64,000 bases of DNA from Bordetella flabilis (GCF_001676725.1 NZ_CP016172.1:3162001-3226000), one strand, 5' to 3'; positions 9,148 through 17,884 are shown, counted from the first letter of the stretch. Numbers and translations: made by a program. The notes: a model not told the origin generated them from the letters alone.

Positions 9148-9375
9148 CACCGCTGCGCGGCCAGAACCTGGCATACGGCGTCGCCGACCTGTCGAATCGT
9201 TGCCGCGCTGTCCTGGTGCGCATGGGGTCCAATGCCGTCGCCGGCGATAGCCATATCGCGGTGCACTACCATCGCTTCCTCTCTGCCGGAGTGACTGGGG
9301 ATCGGGCCGATCATGCGGCAGGCAACGGTTCGCCTGCGCGCGCGAAGGCCCAGTCGGGGTGACAAGGCGGCGGCG

Positions 9376-10323
9376 CTACAGATCGAGCACCAGTTCCGCA
9401 TCCAGGCTGCCGGAGCAGCAAATCATCATGGTCTTCCCAGCGGCGCGTTCCGCTTCGCTCAGCACCTGGTCGCGGTGCTCCGGCCGGCCCGCGAGCACGG
9501 CGGTTTCGCAACTGCCACATACGCCCTGCTGGCAGGAATGGGCGGGCGCTTCGCCGGCATCCAGCAGCGCTTGCAGGATGCTGTGGCCCGGCGGCACGCG
9601 CACGCTGCGGCCGCTGCGCGCGAGGCGGACATTGAAGCCGCCTTCCTGCGCCGGCGTTTCGACCGCTGAAAAGTGCTCGAAATGGACCCGCTCGGCAGGC
9701 AGCGCGGCCGTGTGCCTGCGGAAGTCCTCCAGCATGGGCAAGGGGCCGCAACAGTAGACGTGTGCGTCCCGGGGTAGCGCGGCCACGGTGGCCGCGATAT
9801 CCAGGCGCCGCGCCCGCGCCGCGCCATCGAAGTAGGTTGAGACGCGGTCGTCCCCGTCCAGTTCATCCAGGAAGGCTGCCGCGGCGGGGCGGCGGGCGCA
9901 GTAGTGCAGGCGCCAGTCGCGCCCCAGGACCTCCAGCCGCCGGATCATGCTGCGGATGGGCGTAATGCCGATGCCGCCCGCGATCAACACCGACCGCTGC
10001 GCGGTTTCGTCCAGCGCGAAGAGATTGCGCGGGGCCTCGGCACGCAGCACCTGGCCCACGCGCGCCTGCTCGTGCAGGTAGCGGGATCCGCCTCGGCTGG
10101 CCGCGTCGCGGTTCACCGCGATCACGTAGCGATGCTGCTCGCCCGGGGTATTGATCAGCGAATAACTGCGCGCCAGGCCGCCGGGCAGGTGCAGGGTGAT
10201 ATGGGCGCCCGCCGTGAACGGCGGCAGCGCCGCGCCGCCCTCCTCCACCAGTTCAAAGCTGTGGATGCCGTCGGCCTCCTGCGCGATGGTCCGTATGCGC
10301 AGGTTCAAATGGGTCGTGGACAT
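9376..10323 (-). CDS. Phthalate-dioxygenase-reductase type ferredoxin reductase (Rieske oxygenase partner)
   Basis: A 315-residue class IA-type reductase with domain order FMN-binding barrel (ARSYSLINTP near residue 50), NAD-binding domain (LIAGGIGITPIRSM; YCCGPLPML) and a C-terminal plant-type [2Fe-2S] ferredoxin with CQQGVCGSC and a distal Cys in MICCSGS. The order FMN-NAD-[2Fe-2S] is that of phthalate dioxygenase reductase and VanB. It passes electrons from NADH to a terminal Rieske oxygenase, most probably the one at 11388-12698 in the same operon. It is the last gene of the cluster, 28 bp after the Bug receptor gene. Confidence 0.92.
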   Translation of the reverse strand: MSTTHLNLRIRTIAQEADGIHSFELVEEGGAALPPFTAGAHITLHLPGGLARSYSLINTPGEQHRYVIAVNRDAASRGGSRYLHEQARVGQVLRAEAPRNLFALDETAQRSVLIAGGIGITPIRSMIRRLEVLGRDWRLHYCARRPAAAAFLDELDGDDRVSTYFDGAARARRLDIAATVAALPRDAHVYCCGPLPMLEDFRRHTAALPAERVHFEHFSAVETPAQEGGFNVRLARSGRSVRVPPGHSILQALLDAGEAPAHSCQQGVCGSCETAVLAGRPEHRDQVLSEAERAAGKTMMICCSGSLDAELVLDL

Positions 10324-10351
10324 GTTGCTGCGTCGATGGAGGATGCGCGGA

Positions 10352-11320
10352 TCAACCCGCCTTGATGCCGGCGCTCTTCGCCACCTGGCCCCATTTGTCG
10401 TATTCCGACAGGAAGAATTTGCGGAAGTCTTCGGCGCTGCCGCCCGCGATCTCCGCGCCTTGCGCCACGAGCTCTTTCTGCAGGGCCGGTTCGGATAGCA
10501 CCTGGTCGGTGGCCTTGGACAGGCGGGCGACGATCTCGGGCGGCATGTCCGCCGGCCCCAGCAGGCCGAACCACGTACCCGCCTCGAATCCGCGCACGCC
10601 GGCTTCCTGCATGGTCGGCACATCCGGCACCAACTGCGAGCGCTGGCCCAGCGTGATGGCCAGGGCCTTCAGCTTGCCGGCCTGTACCTGCGGCAGCGCG
10701 GACACCAGCACGTCGAACATGACGTTGACCTGCCCGCCGATGACGTCCACGAGCCCGGGCGCGCTGCCCTTGTAGGGAACGTGCACCATGTCGACCCCGG
10801 CCACGGACTTGAACAGTTCGCCCGCCAGGTGGGCGGCGCTACCTGTCCCGAAAGACGCGTAGGTGATCTTGCCGGGACTCTTGCGCGCCGCCGCGATCAG
10901 TTCCTGGACGCTATCGATGCCCAACTTCGGATTGGCGACCAGCAGGAGCGGTGCCTTGGCGATCAGCGTGATCGGCGTGAAGGCACGGATGGGGTCATAG
11001 GGCACCTTGGCGTAGGCGTGTGGCGTCACGGCCAAAGGGCCGGCGGCGCTGAACAGCAGCGTATAGCCGTCGGCGGGTGCCTTGGCGACCAGGTCCTGGC
11101 CGATCATGCCGCCCGCGCCGGCGCGGTTTTCCACGACCACGCTTTGGCCCAGTTGCTGCGCCAGCCCCTTGGCGATCAGGCGCGCCGTCGTGTCGGTGGA
11201 ACCGCCGGCCGCATAGGGCACGATCAGGCGTATCGGTTTGTCGGGATAGCCTGCCGCAAGGCCACAGGCCGCGTATACCAGGGCCATGGCGGCCCATACA
11301 CTGCGTAACAGCGTTTTCAA
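10352..11320 (-). CDS. Bug-family (TctC-like) substrate-binding protein with TTG start
   Basis: No ATG lies in a sensible place. A TTG at 11320 sits 6 bp after a strong GGAGGAG and gives (M)KTLLRSVWAAMALVYAACGL, a good signal peptide, with a 322-residue product of normal Bug length. Starting at the upstream in-frame Met would add a 51-residue hydrophilic extension that disrupts the leader. The body has YPDKPIRLIVPYAAGG, VENRAGAGG and VHVPYKGSAPG, all Bug signatures. It sits between the oxygenase and its reductase, so it probably captures the aromatic or organic-acid substrate in the periplasm. No TctAB genes are present. Confidence 0.9.
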   Translation of the reverse strand: MKTLLRSVWAAMALVYAACGLAAGYPDKPIRLIVPYAAGGSTDTTARLIAKGLAQQLGQSVVVENRAGAGGMIGQDLVAKAPADGYTLLFSAAGPLAVTPHAYAKVPYDPIRAFTPITLIAKAPLLLVANPKLGIDSVQELIAAARKSPGKITYASFGTGSAAHLAGELFKSVAGVDMVHVPYKGSAPGLVDVIGGQVNVMFDVLVSALPQVQAGKLKALAITLGQRSQLVPDVPTMQEAGVRGFEAGTWFGLLGPADMPPEIVARLSKATDQVLSEPALQKELVAQGAEIAGGSAEDFRKFFLSEYDKWGQVAKSAGIKAG

Positions 11321-11387
11321 GATGGTCTCCTCCGGGTGGTTCGTGTGCGCCGCTTGTGGACTAGGCGCTTTCAAAGGCTGGGCTGCC

Positions 11388-12698
11388 TTACGCAGCGGCG
11401 TCGCCGGCATAGCCGATGGGATTGCCGAAGCGCTCCTGCATGATCTGTTCGAAGGACTTGCCCTCCTCGGCAATCCAGCTGCCCGACCGCAGGCAATAGG
11501 CGTCGTGGCGCCACGGCGCCTGCGGTTCGCTGCCCTGCGCCAGCGCGCGTGCGCCCGTAATCAGCGTACGGCGAAAGCGCACGATCGCGGCGTCGGTGGC
11601 GGTCAGGTGTTCGCGGGTGCGGTCCGCGATGAGGCCCTGGCTTTCCTGGACCATGGCGTCCTGCTCCGCCACCCCGCGCACGCCCGTAAAGGTCTTGTGC
11701 TTCTGTTCATTGCGATCGAGCAGATACCCATTGGAAAGGTTGCGCAAGGGAATATAGTCGGGGCCGACCTCGGCCACCACGCCATGGCCGCCCTTGAGCT
11801 GCCCGATCTCCTGCGCGCTCAGGTCGCGATCGGGGTTCCACACGTAGGTGTAGATCCAGCATGCATGGTCGTCGATCGGCACGAAGGTGTAGCCGAAATA
11901 GTTTTCGCCCGGCAGCGTCGATGGCGTGGTGCTGTGCGAAGGCAGGGCGAACTGCGTGGTGCGCCAGTAGATGTCGCGTCCCTCGGCACGACGCGCGCCG
12001 CCAACCACGAAACCCACTTCGTGATCGCGGATGGAGAACTTGGGCATGGGGTCGCGCCGGATCCACGCCAGGCGCTTTTCGTCGGCGGGTGCATCGCGGT
12101 TTTCGTTGGAAGGCACGCCGGGCGCCGGCATATGCAGAAATGAGAAGTGCGAGGTATCGAGCGCGCCCTCGATGGCCTGCGCCCAATTGCATTCCTGGCG
12201 CTTCTTGGTGACGTAGCGCCGGCTGGCGGGGAGAGCGCCGAATTCCAATTGCGGCACCTCCGGCAGGCGGCCGTCCTCGCGGGCCGGTCCCATATAGGCC
12301 CATACGATATCGCCGTACTCGCGGGTCGGATAGGCGCGTACCGAGATGTCTTTGTGGTAGCTGGAGCCCGGCGGAACATTGGGCAGGTCCATGGCCTTGC
12401 CATCGACGCCGAACTTCCATCCATGGAAGACGCAGCGCAGCCCGCACTCCTCGTTGCGGCCGTAGTAGAGATCCGCGCCGCGGTGCGGACAGACCGGTTC
12501 GATCAGGCCCACGCGGCCCTGTGTATCGCGGAACGCCACCAGCTTTTCGCCCAGGACCTGCACACGCAGGGGCGGACCGTCCGGTTCGGGCAGTTCGCGC
12601 GACAGCGCGACCGGCTGCCAATAACGGCGGAAATACTGGCCCATGGGCTGGTCAGGACCCGTGAGCGTCAGGACGGCATTGTCGGCGGCGGTAAGCAT
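11388..12698 (-). CDS. Rieske [2Fe-2S] aromatic ring-hydroxylating oxygenase, large subunit
   Basis: A 436-residue terminal oxygenase. The N-terminal Rieske domain binds its cluster through CPHRG (near residue 70) and CVFHGWKF about 20 residues later. The catalytic domain has EGALDTSHFSFLH, providing the bridging Asp and the two His ligands of the mononuclear iron. The arrangement and the DAAIVRFRRTL C-terminus resemble phthalate 4,5-dioxygenase and other single-component alpha3-type Rieske enzymes, which use a reductase like that at 9376-10323. The gene lies 48 bp after the isomerase-like gene and probably shares its transcript. The substrate is likely an aromatic acid. Confidence 0.9.
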   Translation of the reverse strand: MLTAADNAVLTLTGPDQPMGQYFRRYWQPVALSRELPEPDGPPLRVQVLGEKLVAFRDTQGRVGLIEPVCPHRGADLYYGRNEECGLRCVFHGWKFGVDGKAMDLPNVPPGSSYHKDISVRAYPTREYGDIVWAYMGPAREDGRLPEVPQLEFGALPASRRYVTKKRQECNWAQAIEGALDTSHFSFLHMPAPGVPSNENRDAPADEKRLAWIRRDPMPKFSIRDHEVGFVVGGARRAEGRDIYWRTTQFALPSHSTTPSTLPGENYFGYTFVPIDDHACWIYTYVWNPDRDLSAQEIGQLKGGHGVVAEVGPDYIPLRNLSNGYLLDRNEQKHKTFTGVRGVAEQDAMVQESQGLIADRTREHLTATDAAIVRFRRTLITGARALAQGSEPQAPWRHDAYCLRSGSWIAEEGKSFEQIMQERFGNPIGYAGDAAA

Positions 12699-12746
12699 AG
12701 GCGTCGGATATGAAGGTCGGGGAATGGATGCGCCGGTTCGGCGCGC

Positions 12747-13538
12747 TCATGCGTCGGGATTGCGGATGCCGTAGGGCTGGCCCCACGCCAGGCAATCGTC
12801 CGTGCGGCCCGAGGGCTCGAACTCGCAGCCGACCCAGCGGTCCCAACCCAGCGCCTGGAGTTGCGCGAAGAAGTATGGGAAGTGGATCTCTCCGGGGCCG
12901 GGTTCATGGCGGCCAGGCGCGTTGCCGATCTGGACGTGCCCGATATGCGGCCACGCCTTCTTCAGGGTATTGGTGATGTTGCCCTCTTCCATCTGCACAT
13001 GATAGGTATCGAAGCACAGCTTGACGTTGGGGCGTCCGATCTCCTCGATCAGGCCGGCGCCTTCCGCGATGCGGCTGTAGAAGTAATCCGGAAAACGCGC
13101 ACGGCAACAGGGCTCCAGGATCAGCGTCAGCCCTTCGCCGGCCATGATGTCGGCGGCGCGGGCGATGTTTTCCAGGAAGGTCGCGCGACAACGCGACCGG
13201 TCTGCGCCAGCCGGCAGGTTGCCGGCCATGGCGTGGATCATGGGCTTGCCAACCTGCACCGCATAGGCCACCGCGGTGTCGACGCTGCGGCGGAATTCGT
13301 CTTCGCGTCCCGGCAAGGCGGCAATGCCGCGTTCGCCGGCCGCCCAGTCGCAGGGCGTCAGCACCTGCACCAGCGTCAGGCCGTTCTCGCCCAGCAAGTC
13401 GGCGATCTGCGCGGCCGGGTACTCATACGGGAAGGCCACCTCGACGCCCTGGAAACCGGCCCGCGCCGCGGCCCGGTAACGCTCCAGCATCGGAATCTCG
13501 GTGTACATCCATCGCAGGTTGGGATCGAAACGCAGCAT
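12747..13538 (-). CDS. Hydroxypyruvate isomerase (Hyi)-like TIM-barrel protein
   Basis: A 263-residue member of the AP endonuclease 2 / xylose isomerase-like family. KLCFDTYHVQMEEGNI and HVQIGNAPGRHEPGPGEI are close to the conserved metal- and substrate-binding segments of hydroxypyruvate isomerases, and the usual length is about 260. ATG at 13538 is 8 bp after GAGGG; a GTG two codons earlier is too close to that site. It heads the minus-strand oxygenase operon, an unusual place for a glyoxylate-pathway enzyme, so it may isomerise or epimerise another hydroxy-keto acid. Confidence 0.82.
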   Translation of the reverse strand: MLRFDPNLRWMYTEIPMLERYRAAARAGFQGVEVAFPYEYPAAQIADLLGENGLTLVQVLTPCDWAAGERGIAALPGREDEFRRSVDTAVAYAVQVGKPMIHAMAGNLPAGADRSRCRATFLENIARAADIMAGEGLTLILEPCCRARFPDYFYSRIAEGAGLIEEIGRPNVKLCFDTYHVQMEEGNITNTLKKAWPHIGHVQIGNAPGRHEPGPGEIHFPYFFAQLQALGWDRWVGCEFEPSGRTDDCLAWGQPYGIRNPDA

Positions 13539-13738
13539 CGGCACCGCCCTCTTTGCATACGCCCCGCGAGTGGGGCAATGGCAGGTACTCTAGGGATGCG
13601 GCGCGGTCCGATCAATGCAAGTGGACCAATCCTTCCATGAGGAAAACTTATAGGTAGGGCCGCGGCGCGCGCGTCTCCGGACGCCAGGCGCGCCGGATTG
13701 CAGTACTCTGTCGGTTTGCCCAAAAAGGAGGTTTCCCC

Positions 13739-14020
13739 ATGGCACAGGCCGCCGCCCGCCACATACTCGTTTCTACCGAACAGCAATGCAAGGACCTGAA
13801 GGCCGCCATCGAAGGCGGTGCCGATTTCGCCCAGGTCGCACGTGAGAATTCGCTATGCCCGTCCAGCCGCGATGGCGGCAATCTGGGCACCTTCGGCCCA
13901 GGCCAGATGGTCCGCGAATTCGACCAGGTCGTATTCAGCGCACCCGTGAACGTCGTGCAAGGTCCCGTGAAGACCCAGTTCGGGTATCACCTGGTCGAAG
14001 TCACCAGCCGCCAGGATTAA
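13739..14020 (+). CDS. Parvulin-type peptidyl-prolyl cis-trans isomerase (PpiC-like)
   Basis: A 93-residue single-domain parvulin: ARHILVSTEQQ at the start, then SLCPSSRDGGNLGTFGPGQM, FDQVVFSAP and TQFGYHLVEV, which match PpiC proteins of about 93 residues. There is no signal peptide, so it acts in the cytoplasm. AAAAAGGAGG lies upstream at near-ideal spacing, suggesting strong translation. It diverges from the Hyi-like gene over 200 bp and stands alone. Confidence 0.95.
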   Translation: MAQAAARHILVSTEQQCKDLKAAIEGGADFAQVARENSLCPSSRDGGNLGTFGPGQMVREFDQVVFSAPVNVVQGPVKTQFGYHLVEVTSRQD

Positions 14021-14035
14021 GCGCGGCACACGCAC

Positions 14036-14059
14036 GGGCGGCCATCGCAACGGCCGCCC
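14036..14059 (+). terminator. GC-rich hairpin after the parvulin gene
   Basis: GGGCGGCC and GGCCGCCC form a perfect 8-bp stem with an 8-nt loop, 15 bp after the parvulin stop. There is no T-tract, so it is at best a weak or factor-assisted terminator. Confidence 0.4.
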
Positions 14060-14566
14060 GGCCGGACCGCCGCATCGACGCATGCGCCAGCATGGCGTCG
14101 ATGCGGAGTCTTCGAACCGGCCGCCGGCATGATCCCGTAGCGGATCATCCCATCAACGCCGGATGCAGCGTGCCCGCAGCGCCCCGCCTTCGTTGCCTTG
14201 GATCGCCGCCGTGCGGGCGTCCCGCGCCCCGCGCCGCGGGCCTTTCCCGCGCAACACCCTGAATACCCCGCTGTGTGCGCGCATGCGCAGCCGGCTCGCC
14301 CGTCGGCCGGCACCGGCCCGCATGCGATGCGGCGCCGGCCCGACGTGCGCTTCCTGTTCGATGGTTACGCGCGTGCCCTTTCATCCAATGGTTGGTTGCC
14401 CCGCGTGAATGGCCAAGACAGGGGCTCCAACAGCCATGGGTCGATACAAAAGGTTATGGCGGGCGCCCTGCTTATCGGCTGCACCCGCTGATAGAGTGGC
14501 TGCGATCGACAGCGGACCTCAATGAGCCCGCGCCTGGCGCCGTGCCGCTTATCAAGGAGAGCTTCC
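14060..14566. other. Long gap upstream of the AidA/PixA-like unit
   Basis: About 500 bp with no supported gene; open frames here are arginine- and proline-rich shadows of high GC. The last 150 bp must carry the promoter and leader of the three-gene unit that starts at 14567. I looked for a lux-box-like dyad, because AidA-type genes can be under quorum control, and found none I would defend. Confidence 0.4.
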
Positions 14567-14989
14567 ATGGCCAATCCACCCACCACCGATTGCGATATCC
14601 AGATCCGGATCCTTATTGATGACAACACCGTCCAGAACGGTACGTCGAACGGGGTCTACATCATGGATAACCGCGTGGGAGCCGGCAGCGGCGCGGAAGG
14701 CGCGTCCAACCTGAACACGGTTGCCAATATCAACGAGAAGATCTGCTGGCGGGTGGAGCCCTTGAATCCGAGCTCGCAGTCCACCTTCACGATCCAGTCC
14801 ATCGGTGAAATCTCGGCGTGGGGATATACCGGCGGCCCCGGAATTTCCCCTGACCTGGGAGAGAGCGCCTATACCGGAACGGTCGAGGCTGCTTGTGCGG
14901 CGACAGCCTACAACATCGATATTTATGCCTCCCTGGCCAATGGCGGTGTCATGACGCTGAGCGTGCAGCCCAGCATCACCGCCAACTGA
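14567..14989 (+). CDS. AidA/PixA-like small protein (inclusion-body family), copy 1
   Basis: A 140-residue acidic protein with no signal peptide. ATG at 14567 follows AAGGAGAG at good spacing; an earlier in-frame ATG at 14522 has none. IRILID, then VYIMDNRVGAGSGAEG and QSTFTIQSIG, resembles the pattern of AidA/PixA proteins (a short beta-rich family including the Xenorhabdus inclusion protein PixA and Burkholderia/Ralstonia AidA). It is clearly paralogous to the next gene, which shares (I/V)RIL(I/V)D, GxYx(M/V)DNR and SAEG. It is shorter than usual and lacks the C-terminal WDP motif. The function is unknown; the family assignment is by pattern memory. Confidence 0.6.
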   Translation: MANPPTTDCDIQIRILIDDNTVQNGTSNGVYIMDNRVGAGSGAEGASNLNTVANINEKICWRVEPLNPSSQSTFTIQSIGEISAWGYTGGPGISPDLGESAYTGTVEAACAATAYNIDIYASLANGGVMTLSVQPSITAN

Positions 14990-15071
14990 AACGCCATCGA
15001 AGGCTTGATCCGAGGGCAGTGCCGACACGCGGCATGGCCCGATTCCAGTTGATATCGCACCGGAGTTGATG

Positions 15072-15575
15072 ATGGGTACGCAAACCTCCAATACACCTGC
15101 GAACGTGAACCCCTTGACCGTGACCGGCGAGGACTATGGACCGGATAATCCGCAAACCGTCATTCGCATCCTGGTCGATACTGCCTATGTAGCCACCACC
15201 GCGCCCGGCACCAATGGTGCGATCACCAACGGCGCGTACATGGTCGACAACCGGGCGTCCAACGGCAGTTCCGCGGAGGGCGGCCTGGAACTGCATACCG
15301 TGGCGCATATGGAAGATTTCGTCGGGTTCTACGTCGAGCCCGTCGACCCGACCACGCAGGACACGGTAAGGATCGTCGGCATACAGGCGCTGAGCAATGA
15401 TGTGTTCACCAGCGCCGGCGAGCCCAGAATGCGGGATACCAAGGGGCAGATTTTTGTCGGCCAGATACTGAACAACGCGTTTTCGACTTATCGGCTGCAG
15501 TGCGAACTGACCGTCAATGGGTTGAGCGTCGAGAAGATTCCCTTCTGGTGGGACCCATACCTTGGCGTGAACTGA
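15072..15575 (+). CDS. AidA/PixA-like small protein (inclusion-body family), copy 2
   Basis: A 167-residue protein, a paralogue of the product of 14567-14989: VIRILVDTAYV, GAYMVDNRASN and SSAEGGLELHTVA align with its neighbour, and the C-terminus ends in FWWDPYLGVN, like the (F/W)xWDP end of AidA/PixA proteins. Three tandem start codons (TTG, ATG, ATG at 15066-15074) are present; the last, at 15072, is best spaced (6 bp) from CGGAG. There is no signal peptide or membrane segment. It lies 82 bp after copy 1 and 38 bp before the peptidase gene, probably one transcript. The role is unknown. Confidence 0.65.
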   Translation: MGTQTSNTPANVNPLTVTGEDYGPDNPQTVIRILVDTAYVATTAPGTNGAITNGAYMVDNRASNGSSAEGGLELHTVAHMEDFVGFYVEPVDPTTQDTVRIVGIQALSNDVFTSAGEPRMRDTKGQIFVGQILNNAFSTYRLQCELTVNGLSVEKIPFWWDPYLGVN

Positions 15576-15613
15576 AGCGGGACAGGTCTTTCGCCTTGCA
15601 CCGGGAGCATGCG

Positions 15614-16198
15614 ATGAGTGATCAGAATGAAGACACGGGCACGGACGCCTCGCCGGACGGCGATGACGACGACGCCGCGACGGGAAAATTCGTTATCACG
15701 GCTTTCCCACCCTACTTCGAATCCCAGCACAGGACCAACTGGTGCTGGATCGCGGTGGCAGTGATGATCGGGAACTACAGCCAGACCGGGCCGCTGGTCA
15801 ACGGCAAGCCCAGCAAGTGGACCCAGAGCGGCGTGGCCAGCGCATGCCTTGGCAGTTCCTCCGTGAACTCCATCGGCTATCCCGACAGGTCCATGACGGA
15901 GACCCTGGTCTACTCGCCTACGGACAGCGTGGCCAGCCAGAGCTACGAGGAAATGCGCAAGGCGATCAGGCAGAAGGCGCCCGTCGTGCTGGGCTGGGGA
16001 TCCACCGGGCGGGGCGGGCAGATACACAACGGCCACGTGATCGCCGTCTATGGCTACGATGGCGCCAAGAAGTGGTATTTCGCGGATCCGCTGAAGTCGG
16101 GGGTGACCGAAGATTCGGCGCTGCCCATTCCGAAAGACCTGCCGAACCCGCACATGATGGTGTGGTATTCGCGCGTGCCATCGATCAGGATGAGCTGA
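15614..16198 (+). CDS. Papain-like cysteine peptidase (C39/papain-fold)
   Basis: A 194-residue protein. An acidic, disordered N-terminus (residues 4-20 rich in Asp) precedes ESQHRTNWCWIAVAVMIGNY, in which Gln38 and Cys44 are spaced exactly as papain Q19 and C25. GHVIAVYGYDG gives His141 and WYFADP gives Asp159, completing a plausible Gln-Cys-His-Asp site. Start 15614 follows GGGAG by 6 bp. There is no signal peptide or transmembrane helix. It follows the two AidA/PixA-like genes closely and probably processes or acts with them. It could equally be an amidase or peptidase effector; the target is unknown. Confidence 0.75.
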   Translation: MSDQNEDTGTDASPDGDDDDAATGKFVITAFPPYFESQHRTNWCWIAVAVMIGNYSQTGPLVNGKPSKWTQSGVASACLGSSSVNSIGYPDRSMTETLVYSPTDSVASQSYEEMRKAIRQKAPVVLGWGSTGRGGQIHNGHVIAVYGYDGAKKWYFADPLKSGVTEDSALPIPKDLPNPHMMVWYSRVPSIRMS

Positions 16199-16310
16199 CG
16201 CGCGATTGTCCCGGGAGACTTCTCTGCACCGTTCCCGGTACGACCGCGACGTCATGCGCGGATGGCGCCGCCGGGTCCCGCCTTGCGGCCGGCCCGGCGC
16301 GCGGCGGCCG

Positions 16311-16997
16311 TCAGCGCGGCGCGACGAAGCGCGTGATTTCCGAGGAAGCCCCGTCTGTCCACGTATCGATGAGGGGCCGCAGGCTGCCCGCCTGGACGCC
16401 GCCCTGTCCCTGGGCGGCGCTTTGCACCCGCTCGCCGGTGCCGCCGCGCACCGCGGCATACAGGACTTCCTGCGTCATGCTGTCGGTGATCGACGTCTCG
16501 ATGGCTACCGAGGCATCCTGCGGCCGGCCCCCTTCGGCCAGCGCGCGCGCGCCCGTAATCACCAGCGCGACGGGTATGTACTGATACGCCTTGAGCGCCT
16601 GCGACTCGGTGCCCACCGCGGTAATGGCCACGCGGATGCGCGCCACCCCTGGCCCGGCCTGGTTGACCAGCCGGACTTTCTGGCCCAGCTTCTGCCGCAG
16701 CGAGGTATCGACGTAAGTCCGGATGTCGTCGAGGGTGGCCATCGATACGGCATCGCTGGGCTGCGGCTGCGGATAGTAGGTCACCGACTCCAGCAAGACG
16801 GCCTTGTAGCGCGCCGGCGTGAAGTCAGGGTTCAGATAGGCAAGGCGCGATCCGCCGCCGGGCGCAGGCATCTTCTGCAATTTGGAGTAGTCGCCCAGGA
16901 AACCCGATTCCTTGGGGGTGGGGCTCGTCGCGCATCCCGCCACGATAAGTACGGTTGCGCACGCGCCCAAAAGCCGGACAGCCAGACCTTTCATCAT
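16311..16997 (-). CDS. DUF3313 family lipoprotein
   Basis: A 228-residue protein with a lipoprotein signal, MKGLAVRLLGACATVLIVAGC, and acylation predicted at Cys of VAGC. The mature start, SPTPKESGFLGDYSKLQ, matches the DUF3313 pattern (sGFL.dYs.L). Later segments (YIPVALVITGARALAEGGR) fit that family of outer-membrane-associated proteins of unknown function. Two tandem ATGs are possible at 16997 and 16994. It is convergent with the peptidase gene and divergent from 17261. No partner is evident. Confidence 0.85.
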   Translation of the reverse strand: MMKGLAVRLLGACATVLIVAGCATSPTPKESGFLGDYSKLQKMPAPGGGSRLAYLNPDFTPARYKAVLLESVTYYPQPQPSDAVSMATLDDIRTYVDTSLRQKLGQKVRLVNQAGPGVARIRVAITAVGTESQALKAYQYIPVALVITGARALAEGGRPQDASVAIETSITDSMTQEVLYAAVRGGTGERVQSAAQGQGGVQAGSLRPLIDTWTDGASSEITRFVAPR

Positions 16998-17260
16998 TGC
17001 CTCTCCCACTATGTCGGTTGTTGAGGTGAAGCGGTGGCATGAAAAGTCTTGTCGATGCCCGTTGCGTTCACTTTCGGAAAGTAGCCGGCGACGGCCGCTC
17101 CTGTCTAGTACCCTTCCTAGCACTAAAGTCGCCACCCCTGGATGCGCGCTCAGGGACGTAGGCGTTACACGGCCGTTTTTCCTGGCGCGTTTGCACGGCT
17201 TTCGGCTAAAACTGGTTGCGTATGCCGTCATGCACGACGGCTCCCGGAAATACCACTGAC

Positions 17261-17884
17261 ATGCCCTACCGCCATCCGCATATCGGTGTCGCTTTCGACC
17301 TGCCCGAGGGTTGGGTCCTTGAAGGCGCGGAACTGTCCGCGGACGGCGCCACCATTACGCACCGGTGCCACCGGACCCGGCTGTCCCTGCAGATCAAGCC
17401 CGGCCAGGGCAATGGCGCGGCGCGGCTGTCGGCGATGACGGAGCAGCTCACGGCGCTGGGCGCCGCCGGTGTGACGCCCGCGCCCCCGCCCCCCTTTCGC
17501 CGTACGCGCGATATTGTGGCCCTGGCTTTCGAGTTGAACGGCGAACCGAAGCGCTGGATTTCCGTCATGCACGACGGCTACGACTATACGGTCAGCCATA
17601 CCGACCACTGGCAGGACGTAGCCGTGGCGGTGGACCGCATGGCCGGCACCTTCGCCTTTCCCGAACCGCATAATGTCCGCCGGGCCCTGGATGCCTTCCC
17701 GGCCGACCTCCTTACGCCCCGGCCGCCATCCGCGGCGGCGGGCATCCCGGGCGCGGCGTCGCTGCATGGCGATGCCGCCCTGGCGGCGCGCCTGCATTTT
17801 CCCGGCGCCATGCTGCCGGCACTGTGGCAGGCGCTGCGCGCGCGGCTGCGGCGGTCCGGCGTGCGCGGCGCGAAGGACGAGTAG
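17261..17884 (+). CDS. Hypothetical protein, DUF1795/DcrB-like N-terminal fold possible
   Basis: Not confidently recognised. The 207-residue product starts MPYRHPHIGVAFDLPEGW; 'hydrophobic strand - DLPEGW' followed by alternating strands is reminiscent of PsbP/DcrB (DUF1795)-type domains that cover roughly residues 1-130. The last 70 residues are proline- and arginine-rich and look like a poorly conserved tail. There is no signal peptide. The start is uncertain: ATGs at 17222 and 17261 are both possible and neither has a strong ribosome site. It diverges from the DUF3313 gene. Confidence 0.6.
   Translation: MPYRHPHIGVAFDLPEGWVLEGAELSADGATITHRCHRTRLSLQIKPGQGNGAARLSAMTEQLTALGAAGVTPAPPPPFRRTRDIVALAFELNGEPKRWISVMHDGYDYTVSHTDHWQDVAVAVDRMAGTFAFPEPHNVRRALDAFPADLLTPRPPSAAAGIPGAASLHGDAALAARLHFPGAMLPALWQALRARLRRSGVRGAKDE

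Noticed and set aside
9144..9401. 85-codon minus-strand ORF after the reductase gene
   Set aside because: No recognisable domain, overlaps both neighbours, no ribosome site; at most a remnant.
14145..14491. Several 80-100-codon ORFs in the gap before the AidA/PixA-like genes
   Set aside because: Low-complexity Arg/Pro/Ala composition, mutually overlapping on both strands, no ribosome sites.
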